Shown here: positions 36,062 through 45,509 of the stretch, piece by piece
Layout of the letters: every line of letters starts with the position of its first letter
Numbering within the stretch: position 1 is the stretch's first letter
NCBI GenBank assembly: GCA_016197205.1
Contig: JACPWG010000150.1
Location: 1 to 64,000 of the forward strand
From: Planctomycetota bacterium
Lineage (GTDB): Bacteria > Planctomycetota > MHYJ01 > WSZJ01 > JACPWG01
Direction of reading: 5' to 3'
DNA length: 64,000 nucleotides
Notes under the pieces: model-generated
Told to the model about the DNA's origin: nothing
The model's input: the letters and a program-made list of their open reading frames with translations, nothing else
Database searches by the model: none
Translations under genes and position numbers: made by a program

Positions 36062-39000
36062 TCAGCGTTTTAGAGCCGCTTCGATCCACTTCAGGATCCC
36101 TCGTGCTTCGCCTGCCCGCTCTCCTTGGGGCTCCTGATCAACGTACCTTTGGAGGTATTTCTGCGCCTCTCGCAAGTTGATGTTCTTCTTCCGGAAGTGG
36201 CAGAGACCGAGCATGAGGTTGTCCTGCGGTTCCTCCATGGGAGTGCCCACGATTCTTGCGAAGTCTTCGATCGCCTTGTCGTAGGCCTCGATTCGAAACA
36301 CCTCGTACCCTCGAAGTCGCCTTGTGGATGCGCAGTTCTGGTCGCATTCGATCCCGCGGCTGAAATCAGCGATGGCCTCCACGGTACTCCCTTGCTGTTG
36401 GCGGATCCCTCCCCGGAGAATCCATCCCTCCTTGGGAGGGTCAGGCTTCTTGAGCAGCTCATCCAACACCGCGAGGGCCCGGTCCGTCTTGCCCGCCTTG
36501 TGAAGTGCGCGCGCCTGGTCCACAACGAGTGTTCTTTGAACCGGCCGGCGATGCGACGCCTCGGCGAAATCACTGGCTGCCTCCTCGAACAGACCTCTCG
36601 CGTATCGAACAGATGCTCGGAGTCGGTATGCACCGACACTCAAGGAGTTCAGCTTGAGGCTCCTGTCGACCACGCCCTCGGCCTGGACCAATTCCTGAGC
36701 CTCAGCGTGCAACGCACTCCTGGCAATGAGCGCCTCCGAAAGATCGGGCTCTTCTCTCATCACACTTTCAATGAGCTCGATGGCTTTGGCGTTTTGCCCC
36801 TGCGCACGGGCATATTGCCCCTGGAGGAGCTGGATCTGAGACTTCCCAAGGATGCTCTCGGGCATAACGTTGAAAAAGGCACCAAGCTCGGCCATTCTCT
36901 CCGACCCTAAGAGCGCCCAGCCCTTCACCGCAAGCATTTCGACATCCTCTGGGCCCCTCTTGATCGCGGCATTCGCCTCCTCCTCTGCCTCCTGCCACTT
37001 CTGCTGTCCGATGTGGAAGTGCATCCGCACCAGCCTCTCCTCCCTCCCCTCCGGCCGGCACCGAATGGCCTCCGCGAAATCCGCCTCCGCGTCGCGTACA
37101 TCCCCCATCGCCTCCCGCGTCCAGCCCCGCCGCACCCACCGACCAGGGTTTTGCACCTCCCAGGCAACCGCCTCATCCATGTCCTTCAGCGCGACGTCCC
37201 AGTCCGACTCCGTTCCCCGGGCCGCATGCGCCCGGCTCCGGGCCTCCCAGGCCTCCGCAGACGAGGGTGCCACCTTGACCAGATGTTCCCCCACACTTAC
37301 CGCCTCGTCCCACTTGCCCGCCCCCAGGGCCGCTTGCCACTTGCCGAGGAGGGCCTCCACGCAATCCGGATCTGCTGCCAGCGCCTGCTCGAAGACCTTT
37401 GCCGCCTCCTCCTTCACCTCGCTGCGGATCTCTCGCAACTCACCGTCGGCGAAGGCCGTTCGACCCGGCCACTGGGCCCAGCCCCACGCGGCCAATGCAC
37501 GCGCACGCGCCCGGGCCGGCAGCGCCGGCGTTCTCGCCACCACCTCCAGTGCATGGTCCGCGCGCGGGAACGGATCCGTCCCGTTCACGCACGCAACCTT
37601 CGCGTTGGGGTGATGCTTGAGGAGCAGCGAATACTCGGTCCACGCCTCCACGTCATTCGGGAGGTCGGCGACCACCGCTTCCAGGTCCTCCACCGCACCC
37701 TCCCAGCGGTGCATCCTGGCTCGCACGCGACCTCGCAGCCATCGCGCGCGCGTGTCGTGGTTGCGGCTGCGCGAGGCCACCGTGTCCGCCTCTTGGTGCG
37801 CGCTCTTCCATTGCCCGGTCGCTTCCAACAGCACCCCAAGGAGGATCCGCGCCTCCACCTGCTCGGCGTCCCACGCCAGGGCCTGCCGGCAGACGGCTAC
37901 GGCCTCCTCGAGCGCCTTGCGGCCGAGGCTGCTCTCTTCCGTGGCATCCTTCAGGGCGGCCGCCGCTCCCTCCGACACCGCAAGCTGTCCCTTCAGGAGA
38001 AGGGCGAAATCCAGGTGCGGCGGATGCCCTCGCCCCTCGGCGCGCACCGCGCCTGCCCGGATCCACGCCTCCAGGTAAGACGTCTCCGCGGAGTACCCAC
38101 CCGACTTTCGGGCCCGCTGGATGGCCTGGTACGCCCGCGCCGGATCTCCCTCAAGAATCGCAAGACGAGCCGCGGCGAGCGCACCTTCGCTGAATTCGGA
38201 AAAGCCGCTCGCGAGCGCACGCAACTCCTCCAGGGCCGTGCCTGACTCCCCCTCCGCCTCGATGCGCAGTCGGGCCAGCTCGTAGCGCGCCTTGAGCCGA
38301 CACCCCTCGTCCAGCCCCGGCATGCCCGCCATCGTCTGCAAGTCGGCTTTCGCGTGTTGGTAGTCACCCAGCCGCGCCCACGCCTTCACGCGGTCCCACC
38401 AGGCCTCTTCCATAAAAGGGTCGAACGCGATGGCCTCCGACCACAGCGCGATGGCTCTCCCATCCGCCTCTTCCGCCTCGGCGGTGGCTTCCGGATTTCG
38501 ATTCGCCTGCCGCTGACCTGCTTCGTGCCTCAGATGAGCAAGTTCCTGGGCACGATGTCGCAGAGCTTCCTTTGCGAACAGCCCCCCCACCGCCATCGCC
38601 GCCACCACCCCCACCGCCGCGGCCCCGCCCAGCGCCGGGTGACGCCGGGCCCACCGGCGCGCACGTTCCGCGCGTCCCAACGGCCGCATCGAGATCGCCT
38701 CGCCCGCGAGGAACCGGCCCAGGTCTTCCGCGAGCGCGCCCGCGGTCGCGTAGCGGCGCTCGGGCTTCTTCTCCAGCGCCCGCAGGCAGATCGTGTCCAG
38801 GTCGAGCGGCACTCGACCCGCCGCGACGTACGCGCTCGGCGGCGCCGGATCGTCGGTCGCCAGCTTCACCATGATGTCCTGGATCGTCTCGCCGACGAAC
38901 GGCGTCCGGCCCGCGAGGCACTCGTACAGGATCACGCCGAGGCTCCAGATGTCCGTCCCCGCGCCCACGTCCTCCGCGCCGCGCGCCTGCTCCGGGCTCA

Positions 39001-40957
39001 TGTACATCGGCGTCCCCATGACGACCGGCGCGCGCGTCAGCCGCACGTCGCTCTCCAGGATCCGCGCGAGCCCGAAATCCGTGACGACCGGCGTCTCGTC
39101 GCGGTCCATCAGGATGTTCTGGGGCTTGAGGTCGCGGTGCAGCACCTTGTGCTCGTGCGCGTACTGGATGCCCGCCGCCACGTCCCGCACGACCCGCGCC
39201 GCCGCAAGGGGCGGGATGGGCGGCGCCGGCAGCCGGCCCCCGGCGGCCGCGTCGAGCCTCCGCCCAAAGCGCGCACGCGCGCGCGCCACGAGCTTCGTGA
39301 CCCACTCGAGGGCCGCGCTCCCGCGCCGACGCGTCTCGCCCTCCGCGCCCAGTGCGCGCCCGGCACTGCCGGCGCCGCCCGTGACGCTGGTTGCGCCGGG
39401 GCCGACCCCGGCCCGGTCGTCCAGGATGGTCCCGCCCGGCCCGGCAGCCTCGGCCTTCGGCGCCGGCCGCCAACGCTCCAACCCGCGTTCGATCCGGTCC
39501 GAGAGCGAGCCGCCCTCCACCAGGTCCATCGTGAAGAACGGCTCCTTTGCGCCGTCCGGCCGCGCCGCCTCCCCGACCTGGTACACGCGAATGAGGTGTC
39601 GATGCTGGAGCTTCGCCGCGGCCTGCGCCTCCGTGATGAAGCGCGCGCGTGTCTGCGGGTCGATCGCGGCCGGGCGCGGTCGCCCCGTCAACGGGTCGTA
39701 CTCCACGCCCTGGACGCGCAGGCGCTTCAGCGCGACGTCGCGTTGCAACGCCGGATCGAAGGCGCGGTACACTACGCCCATCCCGCCTTCGCCGAGCGTG
39801 GCGAGGAGCTTGAAGCCCGCAAATTCTTCCTTCTGCGGCTCGTCGTGGATGCGCACGCTCGCGCTGGAAGCGGGCGTCGGCGCGGCGGCGATCCCCAGCG
39901 CGAAGCCCGGCCCTGCGCCGCCGCCCCCGCCGGCGCCGCCGCCCGGACCCTGCCGTCGACTCGCGGCGCGGGCGGCGCCGGAGGGCGTGGGCATCTCCTC
40001 CGGGATCGTCGTCGCGCCCAGCGCTGCCGGGGCCGGGACGTGGGGCTTGGACGGAATGACCATCGTGGCCCCCATCGGCGCGCCGTCGCGTTGCGGCGCC
40101 ACGGGGAGCGCGGGAAGGGTGTCGCCTGCGGCCTGCGCGGGACCGAGGCCTGCGGCGGCACCGGGCGCGCCGACGCCCGCCTTCCGCCGGTTCTCCTCGA
40201 CGGCACGCTCCGCCGCCGCCCTCGCCTCGTCGGCCGGGATCGCCAAGGTCCCCGGCATGGCGTCGCGGCGCGGCGTCGCAAGGAGGATCTGCGTCCCATT
40301 GCCGCCGCCCGATGCGTAGGCGAGGAAGTGGTCCTTCCAACGCTGGGCGCCCTCCGGCGTCGCGATCCCCTGCTCGACCATGATGCGGGCCATGTGCTCG
40401 GCCATGTCGGCGTCCGCGCTGGTCCCGCCGGGTAGCGCGGCCGGGGTGAGCGCGGCGAAGAACGGCGCGGGTGCAGGGGGCGTCGCCAGGCCGAGAGCCG
40501 ACGGCGCGTCCAGGGCGGCCGGCGTCGCGAGGGCGCCGGGCGCGGGTTCGAGGATCGTGGCTGCCGCGGCGCCCGCACTCGTGCCGCGGTGGGGTGGCGT
40601 CCGGGCGCCATTTCCGCCCGCGCCCGGGGCCTCGTCGATCACCGTGCCCGTTCCGGCGCCGGTTCGGGCGTCAAAGCCGGCGGGGAAGGGCGAAGCCGCG
40701 GTTTGCGCCAGGCCGCCGCCCGCTCCCTGGCCGCTCGGCGGAGCGACGGTCGCGGACGGGGCAAGCTCCCCGGTGTCGCCAAGCTCCCGGCGCAGCTTCA
40801 CGAGCTGCGGCTCGGTGAGCAGGCCGCGCTCGACGAGGAGGGCCGCCATGGGCCGAAGACCCTTGGACTCGCGGTGCAGCTTCTCGCAGGCCGCGAGGTC
40901 GAGCGGCGACACGAAGCCGTGCGCGAGCGCAAGTTGTCCAAGGCGAGTGTCGTCCAT
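36062..40957 (-). CDS. Giant Ser/Thr protein kinase with TPR sensor region
   Basis: 1631 residues. The N-terminal 60 form a small helical module (GQLALAHGFVSPLDLAAC..., LLVERGLLTEPQLVKLRRELG). About 300 residues of Pro/Ala/Gly linker follow. The kinase domain runs about 378-755: GEGGMGVVYRA, Lys411, then an unusual insert of roughly 90 residues (about 492-582) before VLHRDLKPQN (Asp609), DFG 627-629 and GTPMYMSPEQA. One membrane helix (about 775-795) is followed by some 830 residues of TPR-type helical repeats, outside the cytoplasm if the kinase is inside. It is not in an operon; the start follows GGAGAGG. Confidence 0.93.
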   Translation of the reverse strand: MDDTRLGQLALAHGFVSPLDLAACEKLHRESKGLRPMAALLVERGLLTEPQLVKLRRELGDTGELAPSATVAPPSGQGAGGGLAQTAASPFPAGFDARTGAGTGTVIDEAPGAGGNGARTPPHRGTSAGAAAATILEPAPGALATPAALDAPSALGLATPPAPAPFFAALTPAALPGGTSADADMAEHMARIMVEQGIATPEGAQRWKDHFLAYASGGGNGTQILLATPRRDAMPGTLAIPADEARAAAERAVEENRRKAGVGAPGAAAGLGPAQAAGDTLPALPVAPQRDGAPMGATMVIPSKPHVPAPAALGATTIPEEMPTPSGAARAASRRQGPGGGAGGGGGAGPGFALGIAAAPTPASSASVRIHDEPQKEEFAGFKLLATLGEGGMGVVYRAFDPALQRDVALKRLRVQGVEYDPLTGRPRPAAIDPQTRARFITEAQAAAKLQHRHLIRVYQVGEAARPDGAKEPFFTMDLVEGGSLSDRIERGLERWRPAPKAEAAGPGGTILDDRAGVGPGATSVTGGAGSAGRALGAEGETRRRGSAALEWVTKLVARARARFGRRLDAAAGGRLPAPPIPPLAAARVVRDVAAGIQYAHEHKVLHRDLKPQNILMDRDETPVVTDFGLARILESDVRLTRAPVVMGTPMYMSPEQARGAEDVGAGTDIWSLGVILYECLAGRTPFVGETIQDIMVKLATDDPAPPSAYVAAGRVPLDLDTICLRALEKKPERRYATAGALAEDLGRFLAGEAISMRPLGRAERARRWARRHPALGGAAAVGVVAAMAVGGLFAKEALRHRAQELAHLRHEAGQRQANRNPEATAEAEEADGRAIALWSEAIAFDPFMEEAWWDRVKAWARLGDYQHAKADLQTMAGMPGLDEGCRLKARYELARLRIEAEGESGTALEELRALASGFSEFSEGALAAARLAILEGDPARAYQAIQRARKSGGYSAETSYLEAWIRAGAVRAEGRGHPPHLDFALLLKGQLAVSEGAAAALKDATEESSLGRKALEEAVAVCRQALAWDAEQVEARILLGVLLEATGQWKSAHQEADTVASRSRNHDTRARWLRGRVRARMHRWEGAVEDLEAVVADLPNDVEAWTEYSLLLKHHPNAKVACVNGTDPFPRADHALEVVARTPALPARARARALAAWGWAQWPGRTAFADGELREIRSEVKEEAAKVFEQALAADPDCVEALLGKWQAALGAGKWDEAVSVGEHLVKVAPSSAEAWEARSRAHAARGTESDWDVALKDMDEAVAWEVQNPGRWVRRGWTREAMGDVRDAEADFAEAIRCRPEGREERLVRMHFHIGQQKWQEAEEEANAAIKRGPEDVEMLAVKGWALLGSERMAELGAFFNVMPESILGKSQIQLLQGQYARAQGQNAKAIELIESVMREEPDLSEALIARSALHAEAQELVQAEGVVDRSLKLNSLSVGAYRLRASVRYARGLFEEAASDFAEASHRRPVQRTLVVDQARALHKAGKTDRALAVLDELLKKPDPPKEGWILRGGIRQQQGSTVEAIADFSRGIECDQNCASTRRLRGYEVFRIEAYDKAIEDFARIVGTPMEEPQDNLMLGLCHFRKKNINLREAQKYLQRYVDQEPQGERAGEARGILKWIEAALKR

Positions 40958-41140
40958 CCGTTGTCCTCTCCGCGGTGGCGACGGGTCGGGCGCCTTTGCG
41001 CTTGGGGGGGAGCCATCCCCTCTTTCATGTTATCGGCCGATCGGAGGAAAGGGTGGAGCGCCGACTGATGAAGTGCATTGTAGGATCGGAGTGGAAGGGA
41101 AGGCAAGGGCAATCGGCTGCTGCGGCACAGCGGCAGGGTC

Positions 41141-41510
41141 AGGGCCCGTCCAGAAACAACTCATGCAGATCGGAAACCAGGGAGCTCTTCATGAGAAGGC
41201 TCAAGGCTCAATGATCAATTTCCAACTCGGGCGAAGGCCCGAAACCCAAACGGACGACGAAACCACCAAGCCACCAAGGCACGAAGACCACGAAGGACGT
41301 CAGTGAGGGGGGCGAGTTTGGCTCGGCCGAAATGCGCCTTTGTGGTCTTAGTGACTTCGAGTCTTTGTGGTTTCGTCGCCTGCGAACCTGGATACGCTTT
41401 CAAGAAGTTCACCGGTAGGGGTCCAGACAAGGCTCAAAGTTCAAGGCTCAGAGTCCGCGATTCCGTGCCCGGGCTGCGTTCCATGGTGGTCATTGAGAAT
41501 TGAACCTTGA
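41141..41510. repeat. Family C MITE-like element, copy 2
   Basis: About 370 bp, closely matching 24176-24545, from GGGCCCGTCCAGAAACAACT to CATTGAGAATTGAACC. The right terminal inverted repeat is missing; a family B element begins exactly there, so the end was replaced or truncated. Confidence 0.8.
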
Positions 41511-41710
41511 GCACCGCCCCGCGGAATCAGGTGACCAGTTTGCTCGGCGTTTTCGGCCGCCTGGTTCCCCCCTTCGCGTGGGGGCGCCTCGGGGCGCAGG
41601 CCGTTGCGCTCGCTCGCCGTGCTTCTCGGTCAGTACGGCTCGCTCGCGCGCCTCGCGGGCGGTCGAACTTGCCCGCGCCTCCTGGCCACCGACTTCCGCG
41701 GAGCGGTACG
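41511..41710. repeat. Family B MITE-like element, copy 2
   Basis: Starts GCACCGCCCCGCGGAATCAG and ends CTTCCGCGGAGCGGTAC. About 200 bp with the same layout as 9236-9406 (TTTGCTCGGCGTTTTCGGCC, CTCGCTCGCCGT, CTCGCGCGCCTCGCGGG). Confidence 0.8.
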
Positions 41711-41820
41711 TAGCCCCTTCACGAGGCGACCAGCTCTTGGCCCTTGCGAAACGGAGCGGCGACCGCTCGAGTGCGGAAGGGCGCGCTGTTCCCAGTGGTT
41801 GCCTCCGCCGGGCACGACCC

Positions 41821-41974
41821 CTTGTGGTGCAGGGCTTCCGCCCTGCACCGACGGGGCGACCCGGTTGAATAACACCGAGCCCGTTGGGTGCGGGGCTGGC
41901 AACGAGAAGAGGCGGGGAGATGCTCCTGACGGTCCGTGCGCGAGCGGGTGCAGGGCGGAAGCCCTGCACCACAA
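41821..41974. repeat. Family G element, copy 2
   Basis: Ends are perfect inverted repeats of about 28 bases (TTGTGGTGCAGGGCTTCC... and ...GGAAGCCCTGCACCACAA). A further half-copy (GCAGCCCTGCACCACGA) follows at about 41991. The surrounding 40958-42159 has no gene, only such repeats. Confidence 0.8.
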
Positions 41975-42114
41975 CACCAGGATCCGCATCGCAGCCCTGC
42001 ACCACGAGAAACCGGGCGCGGGGCGGCGGTGAAAGATCCGGGTGATCGGGGAGAGAGGGGCTGGGCCCAACACTCGGCGAGCGTCAATCCGGGTTCCACG
42101 GTTCGAGGCGTGCG

Positions 42115-42143
42115 TTGACGACTCTCCGGATCGGTGGTATCCT
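42115..42143 (+). promoter_or_regulatory. Promoter of the third zinc-ribbon kinase
   Basis: TTGACG, a 17-base spacer and TATCCT. The start site would be near 42150, about 245 bases before the kinase ATG; a family A element fills most of that leader. Confidence 0.5.
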
Positions 42144-42159
42144 GGGCATCGTCCAGCCC

Positions 42160-42330
42160 TAGGGGCCCGTTGACGAACTTCGGACAGAGTCGTCAACTCT
42201 GTCACGGCGTGTCGTAACCCATGCGGCCGCTCGCGCGGGCCGGCCTGCGCTCCGTAGCTCGCGGCGAGCGAGCGAGGGAGGGAGGCCCGCGCCCCCCAGG
42301 CATCGTGTCTGGACTTCGTCAACGGTCCAC
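42160..42330. repeat. Family A MITE-like element, copy 3 (reverse)
   Basis: Reverse orientation relative to copy 1, with ends CTAGGGGCCCGTTGACGAA and TTCGTCAACGGTCCAC. The internal palindrome has an extra insertion (TGCGCTCCGTAGCTCGCGG). It lies between a promoter at 42115 and the kinase start at 42396, so it should be part of the mRNA leader and could fold strongly. Confidence 0.8.
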
Positions 42331-42395
42331 TCGCGACCCTGGTCCGGTCGCCGGCCCCGCTTTTCGTCCTGTTCACCGGAGCGAGATCGACAGCC

Positions 42396-43538
42396 ATGTC
42401 CGCGATCGAACCCGTCCGTTGCACCGGCTGCCAGGCGGCGATCCCGCCGGATGCGAGGTTTTGCCCGGATTGCGGGCTCCACGTGCCTGTCCGGGCCGCG
42501 CCGGCCCAGCCCGCCGCGCCGGCCCCGGAAAGCGCGGAGCCGCCTGGGGCCAAGGGCACGCACAGGGATCCGGCGGCCCCGTCCACGCTTTCCGAGCGCC
42601 TCTCGGCCGCGCTCCAGCCCGAGCCCCCCGCGCACGTCGAACAGACGGCGAAGACGCTCACCCGCGGGGCGCTCGTGGACGGCAAGTACGAAGTGCAGGA
42701 GCGGCTGGGGGTCGGTGGGTTCGGGGAGGTCTTCCGCGTCCGCCACAAGACGCTACAGCGCGACCTCGCGCTCAAGACGCTCCATCCGGTCCTCGCTTCG
42801 AACGAGGGAATGCGCGGCCGTTTTTTTCGCGAGGCCCGCGTACTCATGGACCTCTCCCACTCCTCCCTCGTCGCCATGCACGACGCGGGGGAGTGGCACG
42901 GCCATCTCTACATGGTCATGGCGTACTGCCCGGGCGAGACGCTGGCGGGCATGCTCCGGAAAAGGGGATGGTTCCCAGGGCTCGACGCGATCGCCATCAC
43001 GCTCCCCATCCTCGACGCGCTTGAGTACGCGCATGGGCGCGGCGTCGTGCACCGCGACCTCAAGCCCGCGAACATCGTCGTCACGCAGCGGAGCGACGGT
43101 GCGTGGGACGTTAAGCTGCTGGACTTCGGCGTGGCCAAGGTGCTCCACGATGCGGGCTCGGGGGAGGGGGCGGTGGCTACGCTCACGGCGGCCGGCATGA
43201 CCGTGGGGACGCTCGCCTACATGAGCCCGGAGCAGGCCCAGGGCGCGGACATCGATCGTCGCGCGGATGTCTACTCGATGGGGGTGATCCTCTACCAGAT
43301 GGTCACCGGCATCCGTCCGTTCGAGGCGGAGAATCACAGCCAGCTTTACCGCAAGATCCTGCTCGAGCCCCCCGCCCCCTTCGCCGCCTCCGGCGCGCCG
43401 GACGAACCGGCCGGGGTCGAGGCCGTCATCAAGCGGTCGCTGGGCAAGAAGCGCGAGGAGAGGTTCGCCTCCGCGCTCGAGATGCACGAGGCCCTGGCGG
43501 TCCTGGTGGGCGGAGCAAGCGGCGGTCGCGGACGCTGA
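42396..43538 (+). CDS. Zinc-ribbon Ser/Thr protein kinase, soluble
   Basis: 380 residues. Zinc ribbon C9/C12/C23/C26, Ala/Pro linker, then a complete kinase domain (about 97-375): RLGVGGFGEVFRV, Lys127, VVHRDLKPAN (Asp221), DFG 243-245, GTLAYMSPEQA. It is very similar to the first 380 residues of the kinase at 27431-29941 (shared RFFREARVLMDL, the PGE(T/P)LA segment and YAHG.G(I/V)VHRDLKPAN) but ends right after the kinase fold. It has no membrane helix or sensor, so it is a truncated or independently evolved paralogue. Confidence 0.92.
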   Translation: MSAIEPVRCTGCQAAIPPDARFCPDCGLHVPVRAAPAQPAAPAPESAEPPGAKGTHRDPAAPSTLSERLSAALQPEPPAHVEQTAKTLTRGALVDGKYEVQERLGVGGFGEVFRVRHKTLQRDLALKTLHPVLASNEGMRGRFFREARVLMDLSHSSLVAMHDAGEWHGHLYMVMAYCPGETLAGMLRKRGWFPGLDAIAITLPILDALEYAHGRGVVHRDLKPANIVVTQRSDGAWDVKLLDFGVAKVLHDAGSGEGAVATLTAAGMTVGTLAYMSPEQAQGADIDRRADVYSMGVILYQMVTGIRPFEAENHSQLYRKILLEPPAPFAASGAPDEPAGVEAVIKRSLGKKREERFASALEMHEALAVLVGGASGGRGR

Positions 43539-43592
43539 GCGTCCGTCGGGTCCGAGGGCGGCGGGGTCCGGCGAACGCCAGGAAGCGGCCGG

Positions 43593-44006
43593 CTATCCGC
43601 CTCGCGCCATTTCCAGCAGCAATTTCCACTGCCGCTCGCTGACCGGCATCACCGAGAGCCGGGAAATGCGGACCAGGCCCAGGTCGGCGAACTCCGGCCG
43701 GGCCTTGAGCTCCGAGAGGGGGACGGCTCGGGACAGTTTCTTTCCGACGCGCAAGTCCACCACTACCAGCTTCGGGTCCCCCTCCGTCGGGTCCGCATAG
43801 GGACCCGTCTTCACGCGCGCGGTCCCGACCACGCTCTTTTCCTCGCCGGAATGGTAGATCAGGAGTTCGTCCCCCGCCTTCATGGCGCGCAGGTGGATGA
43901 GCGCCTGGTTGTTCCTCACCCCGTCCCACCGCGTCTCGCGCTCCCGCAAAAGGTCCTCGTACCCATACGTGTCGGGGTCGGACTTGAGGATCCAGCGATT
44001 GGGCAT
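43593..44006 (-). CDS. EVE-domain protein
   Basis: 137 residues, the size of a single EVE domain. The N-terminus RWILKSDPDTYGYEDLL, the motif RWDGVRNNQALIHLRAMKAGDELLIYHSGEEKSVVG and the end ISRLSVMPVSERQW are all diagnostic (PUA-like fold, THYN1 relatives). EVE proteins bind modified DNA or RNA bases and are often found with modification-dependent defence or RNA metabolism; no such neighbour is seen here. The start follows GAGGAGC. Confidence 0.92.
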   Translation of the reverse strand: MPNRWILKSDPDTYGYEDLLRERETRWDGVRNNQALIHLRAMKAGDELLIYHSGEEKSVVGTARVKTGPYADPTEGDPKLVVVDLRVGKKLSRAVPLSELKARPEFADLGLVRISRLSVMPVSERQWKLLLEMARGG

Positions 44007-44074
44007 GCATGCTCCTCGATGTGGCGCCGCGTGCAGCGCGGGAATGGGCGGTACTGAGGAAGGGGGCCTCGCTC

Positions 44075-44806
44075 CTACGGCGCGCCGTCGGCCGGCGGCG
44101 ACGTTCCGCCCGCTGGGGCGGCTGCCGACGCTGCGCCCGGCTCCGGGGGTCGCTGCGAAAAAAGCCAGGCGATGCACGCGCCGCAACCGGTGAGGGCGAG
44201 GTATGGGAAGACCACGAACCAGCCGACCACCGGAAAGAGGGACGCGAGGTAGAACACGCTCGCCCCGAGCAGAAGGCGACCCAGCCGGCTCAGGTCCGAG
44301 CGGGTCAAGGCGAGGACGCGCTGTCCCAGTTCGTCGCTCACCGCGGTCGTACCGAGAAGCAGCAGCAGGGCGAGGAGGGGCACGACCACGAACGCGAGCT
44401 TTCCTCTCGTGAGCACCAGGAGAAAGAGGAGGAAGAGCGCGTTCACGAGGCCGAGCAAAAAGCACTTCGCCTGGGACGCACGGAACTCGGCGGCAATGCG
44501 GGAGGTCGTCGCGGGCGCGGTGGCGGCGACGAGCGCCACGAGAGCGAGCATGGAAGCGAGGGCGGCGACGAAGAACACCGCGCCGCCGGCGGCGGCCGCA
44601 AGCCCGTGGAGCGCCTCGGCCACGCGGAGTGCGGGGTCGGTCGCGGTTTCCGCCGGAGGTCGCATCGGCTCGGCGTCGGCCGGCGTCGCGCCGAACTCGG
44701 CCATCCAGAGCGAGAGCCCCGCCCAGGCCGCTGTTGCGGGCAGAACGAGCCGGCGGGCGCGGGGGCGCACTTGGCCGGCGTCATGCGCGGACAAACCAAC
44801 GCTCAT
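44075..44806 (-). CDS. Multi-spanning membrane protein, unknown, in an ECF operon
   Basis: 243 residues with five or six membrane helices (for example AAAGGAVFFVAALASMLALVALVAATAP, CFLLGLVNALFLLFLLVL, FVVVPLLALLLLLGTTAV, ASVFYLASLFPVVGWFVVF) and a Pro/Ala tail. No family recognised. It lies 42 bases after the anti-sigma gene on the same strand, so it may be part of, or a target of, that regulatory unit. The ATG at 44806 follows GGGAGCC. Confidence 0.65.
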   Translation of the reverse strand: MSVGLSAHDAGQVRPRARRLVLPATAAWAGLSLWMAEFGATPADAEPMRPPAETATDPALRVAEALHGLAAAAGGAVFFVAALASMLALVALVAATAPATTSRIAAEFRASQAKCFLLGLVNALFLLFLLVLTRGKLAFVVVPLLALLLLLGTTAVSDELGQRVLALTRSDLSRLGRLLLGASVFYLASLFPVVGWFVVFPYLALTGCGACIAWLFSQRPPEPGAASAAAPAGGTSPPADGAP

Positions 44807-44848
44807 GCAACTGGCTCCCACTTCGCCGCGCGACGCGCGTGACCGCGC

Positions 44849-45472
44849 TCAAACATGAGGCCCCATCGCGCCGCTGCCCTTGCCGAACTCGTGTGGCTGC
44901 CTGAACAGCCACGCGTTCGCAAACGCCGCGGCGAGCACCGCTGCCAGGCATAGGGCCATGCCGGTCGGAGAGCCGGCGTCCGGAAGCCCGCTCGACGGCA
45001 TCGCCTGAAGAAGAGGATGCACCAGGCCGGCGAGTCCCGCGACCATCGGAGCGCACCAGGACGCGAGCACGGTCGGCGCCCGCGCGACGGACTCCGGCGC
45101 GGACCAGAGCGCCGCGCCCATTTCGCCGGGCGTCGGCCAGACGCCCCAGGCCGCCGCCCACAGCCCGACCGCGCCGAGCAGCGTCGCGGCCGCGAGGGCG
45201 AGCGGGAGCGCCTCCCGCCGGAAGAGTCGCAGCGGCGGCTCCTCCGCGCGCTCCGCCTCGATGCGTCGCAGAAGGGCCGGTAGCAGTCCGGCCGGCGGCG
45301 TGGCCGGCGCATAGCGCCGCCGGACCAACGATTCGGTGGCCGCAAGTTCGTCGCGTGCGACGCCGCACGCCGCGCATTCCGCGATATGCGCATCGAGCCG
45401 CGCCGCGGCCCCCGCGTCCAGCCGCCCGACCATCCGCTCCTGGATCAGGTCGCGCGCCTCGTCGCAGTTCAT
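44849..45472 (-). CDS. Zinc-finger anti-sigma factor
   Basis: 207 residues. The N-terminus has the ZAS/zf-HC2 signature C3-x25-H29-x3-C33-x2-C36 (MNCDEARDLI, HIAECAAC), followed by one clear membrane helix (about 88-110, LPLALAAATLLGAVGLWAAAW) and a second near the C-terminus. The cytosolic domain should hold the ECF sigma factor encoded 37 bases upstream. The domain outside the membrane is short and without clear fold. Confidence 0.88.
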   Translation of the reverse strand: MNCDEARDLIQERMVGRLDAGAAARLDAHIAECAACGVARDELAATESLVRRRYAPATPPAGLLPALLRRIEAERAEEPPLRLFRREALPLALAAATLLGAVGLWAAAWGVWPTPGEMGAALWSAPESVARAPTVLASWCAPMVAGLAGLVHPLLQAMPSSGLPDAGSPTGMALCLAAVLAAAFANAWLFRQPHEFGKGSGAMGPHV

Positions 45473-45509
45473 CTGCCTTCTCCCGATCCATCGTTCGTTT
45501 TCGGTTCCC

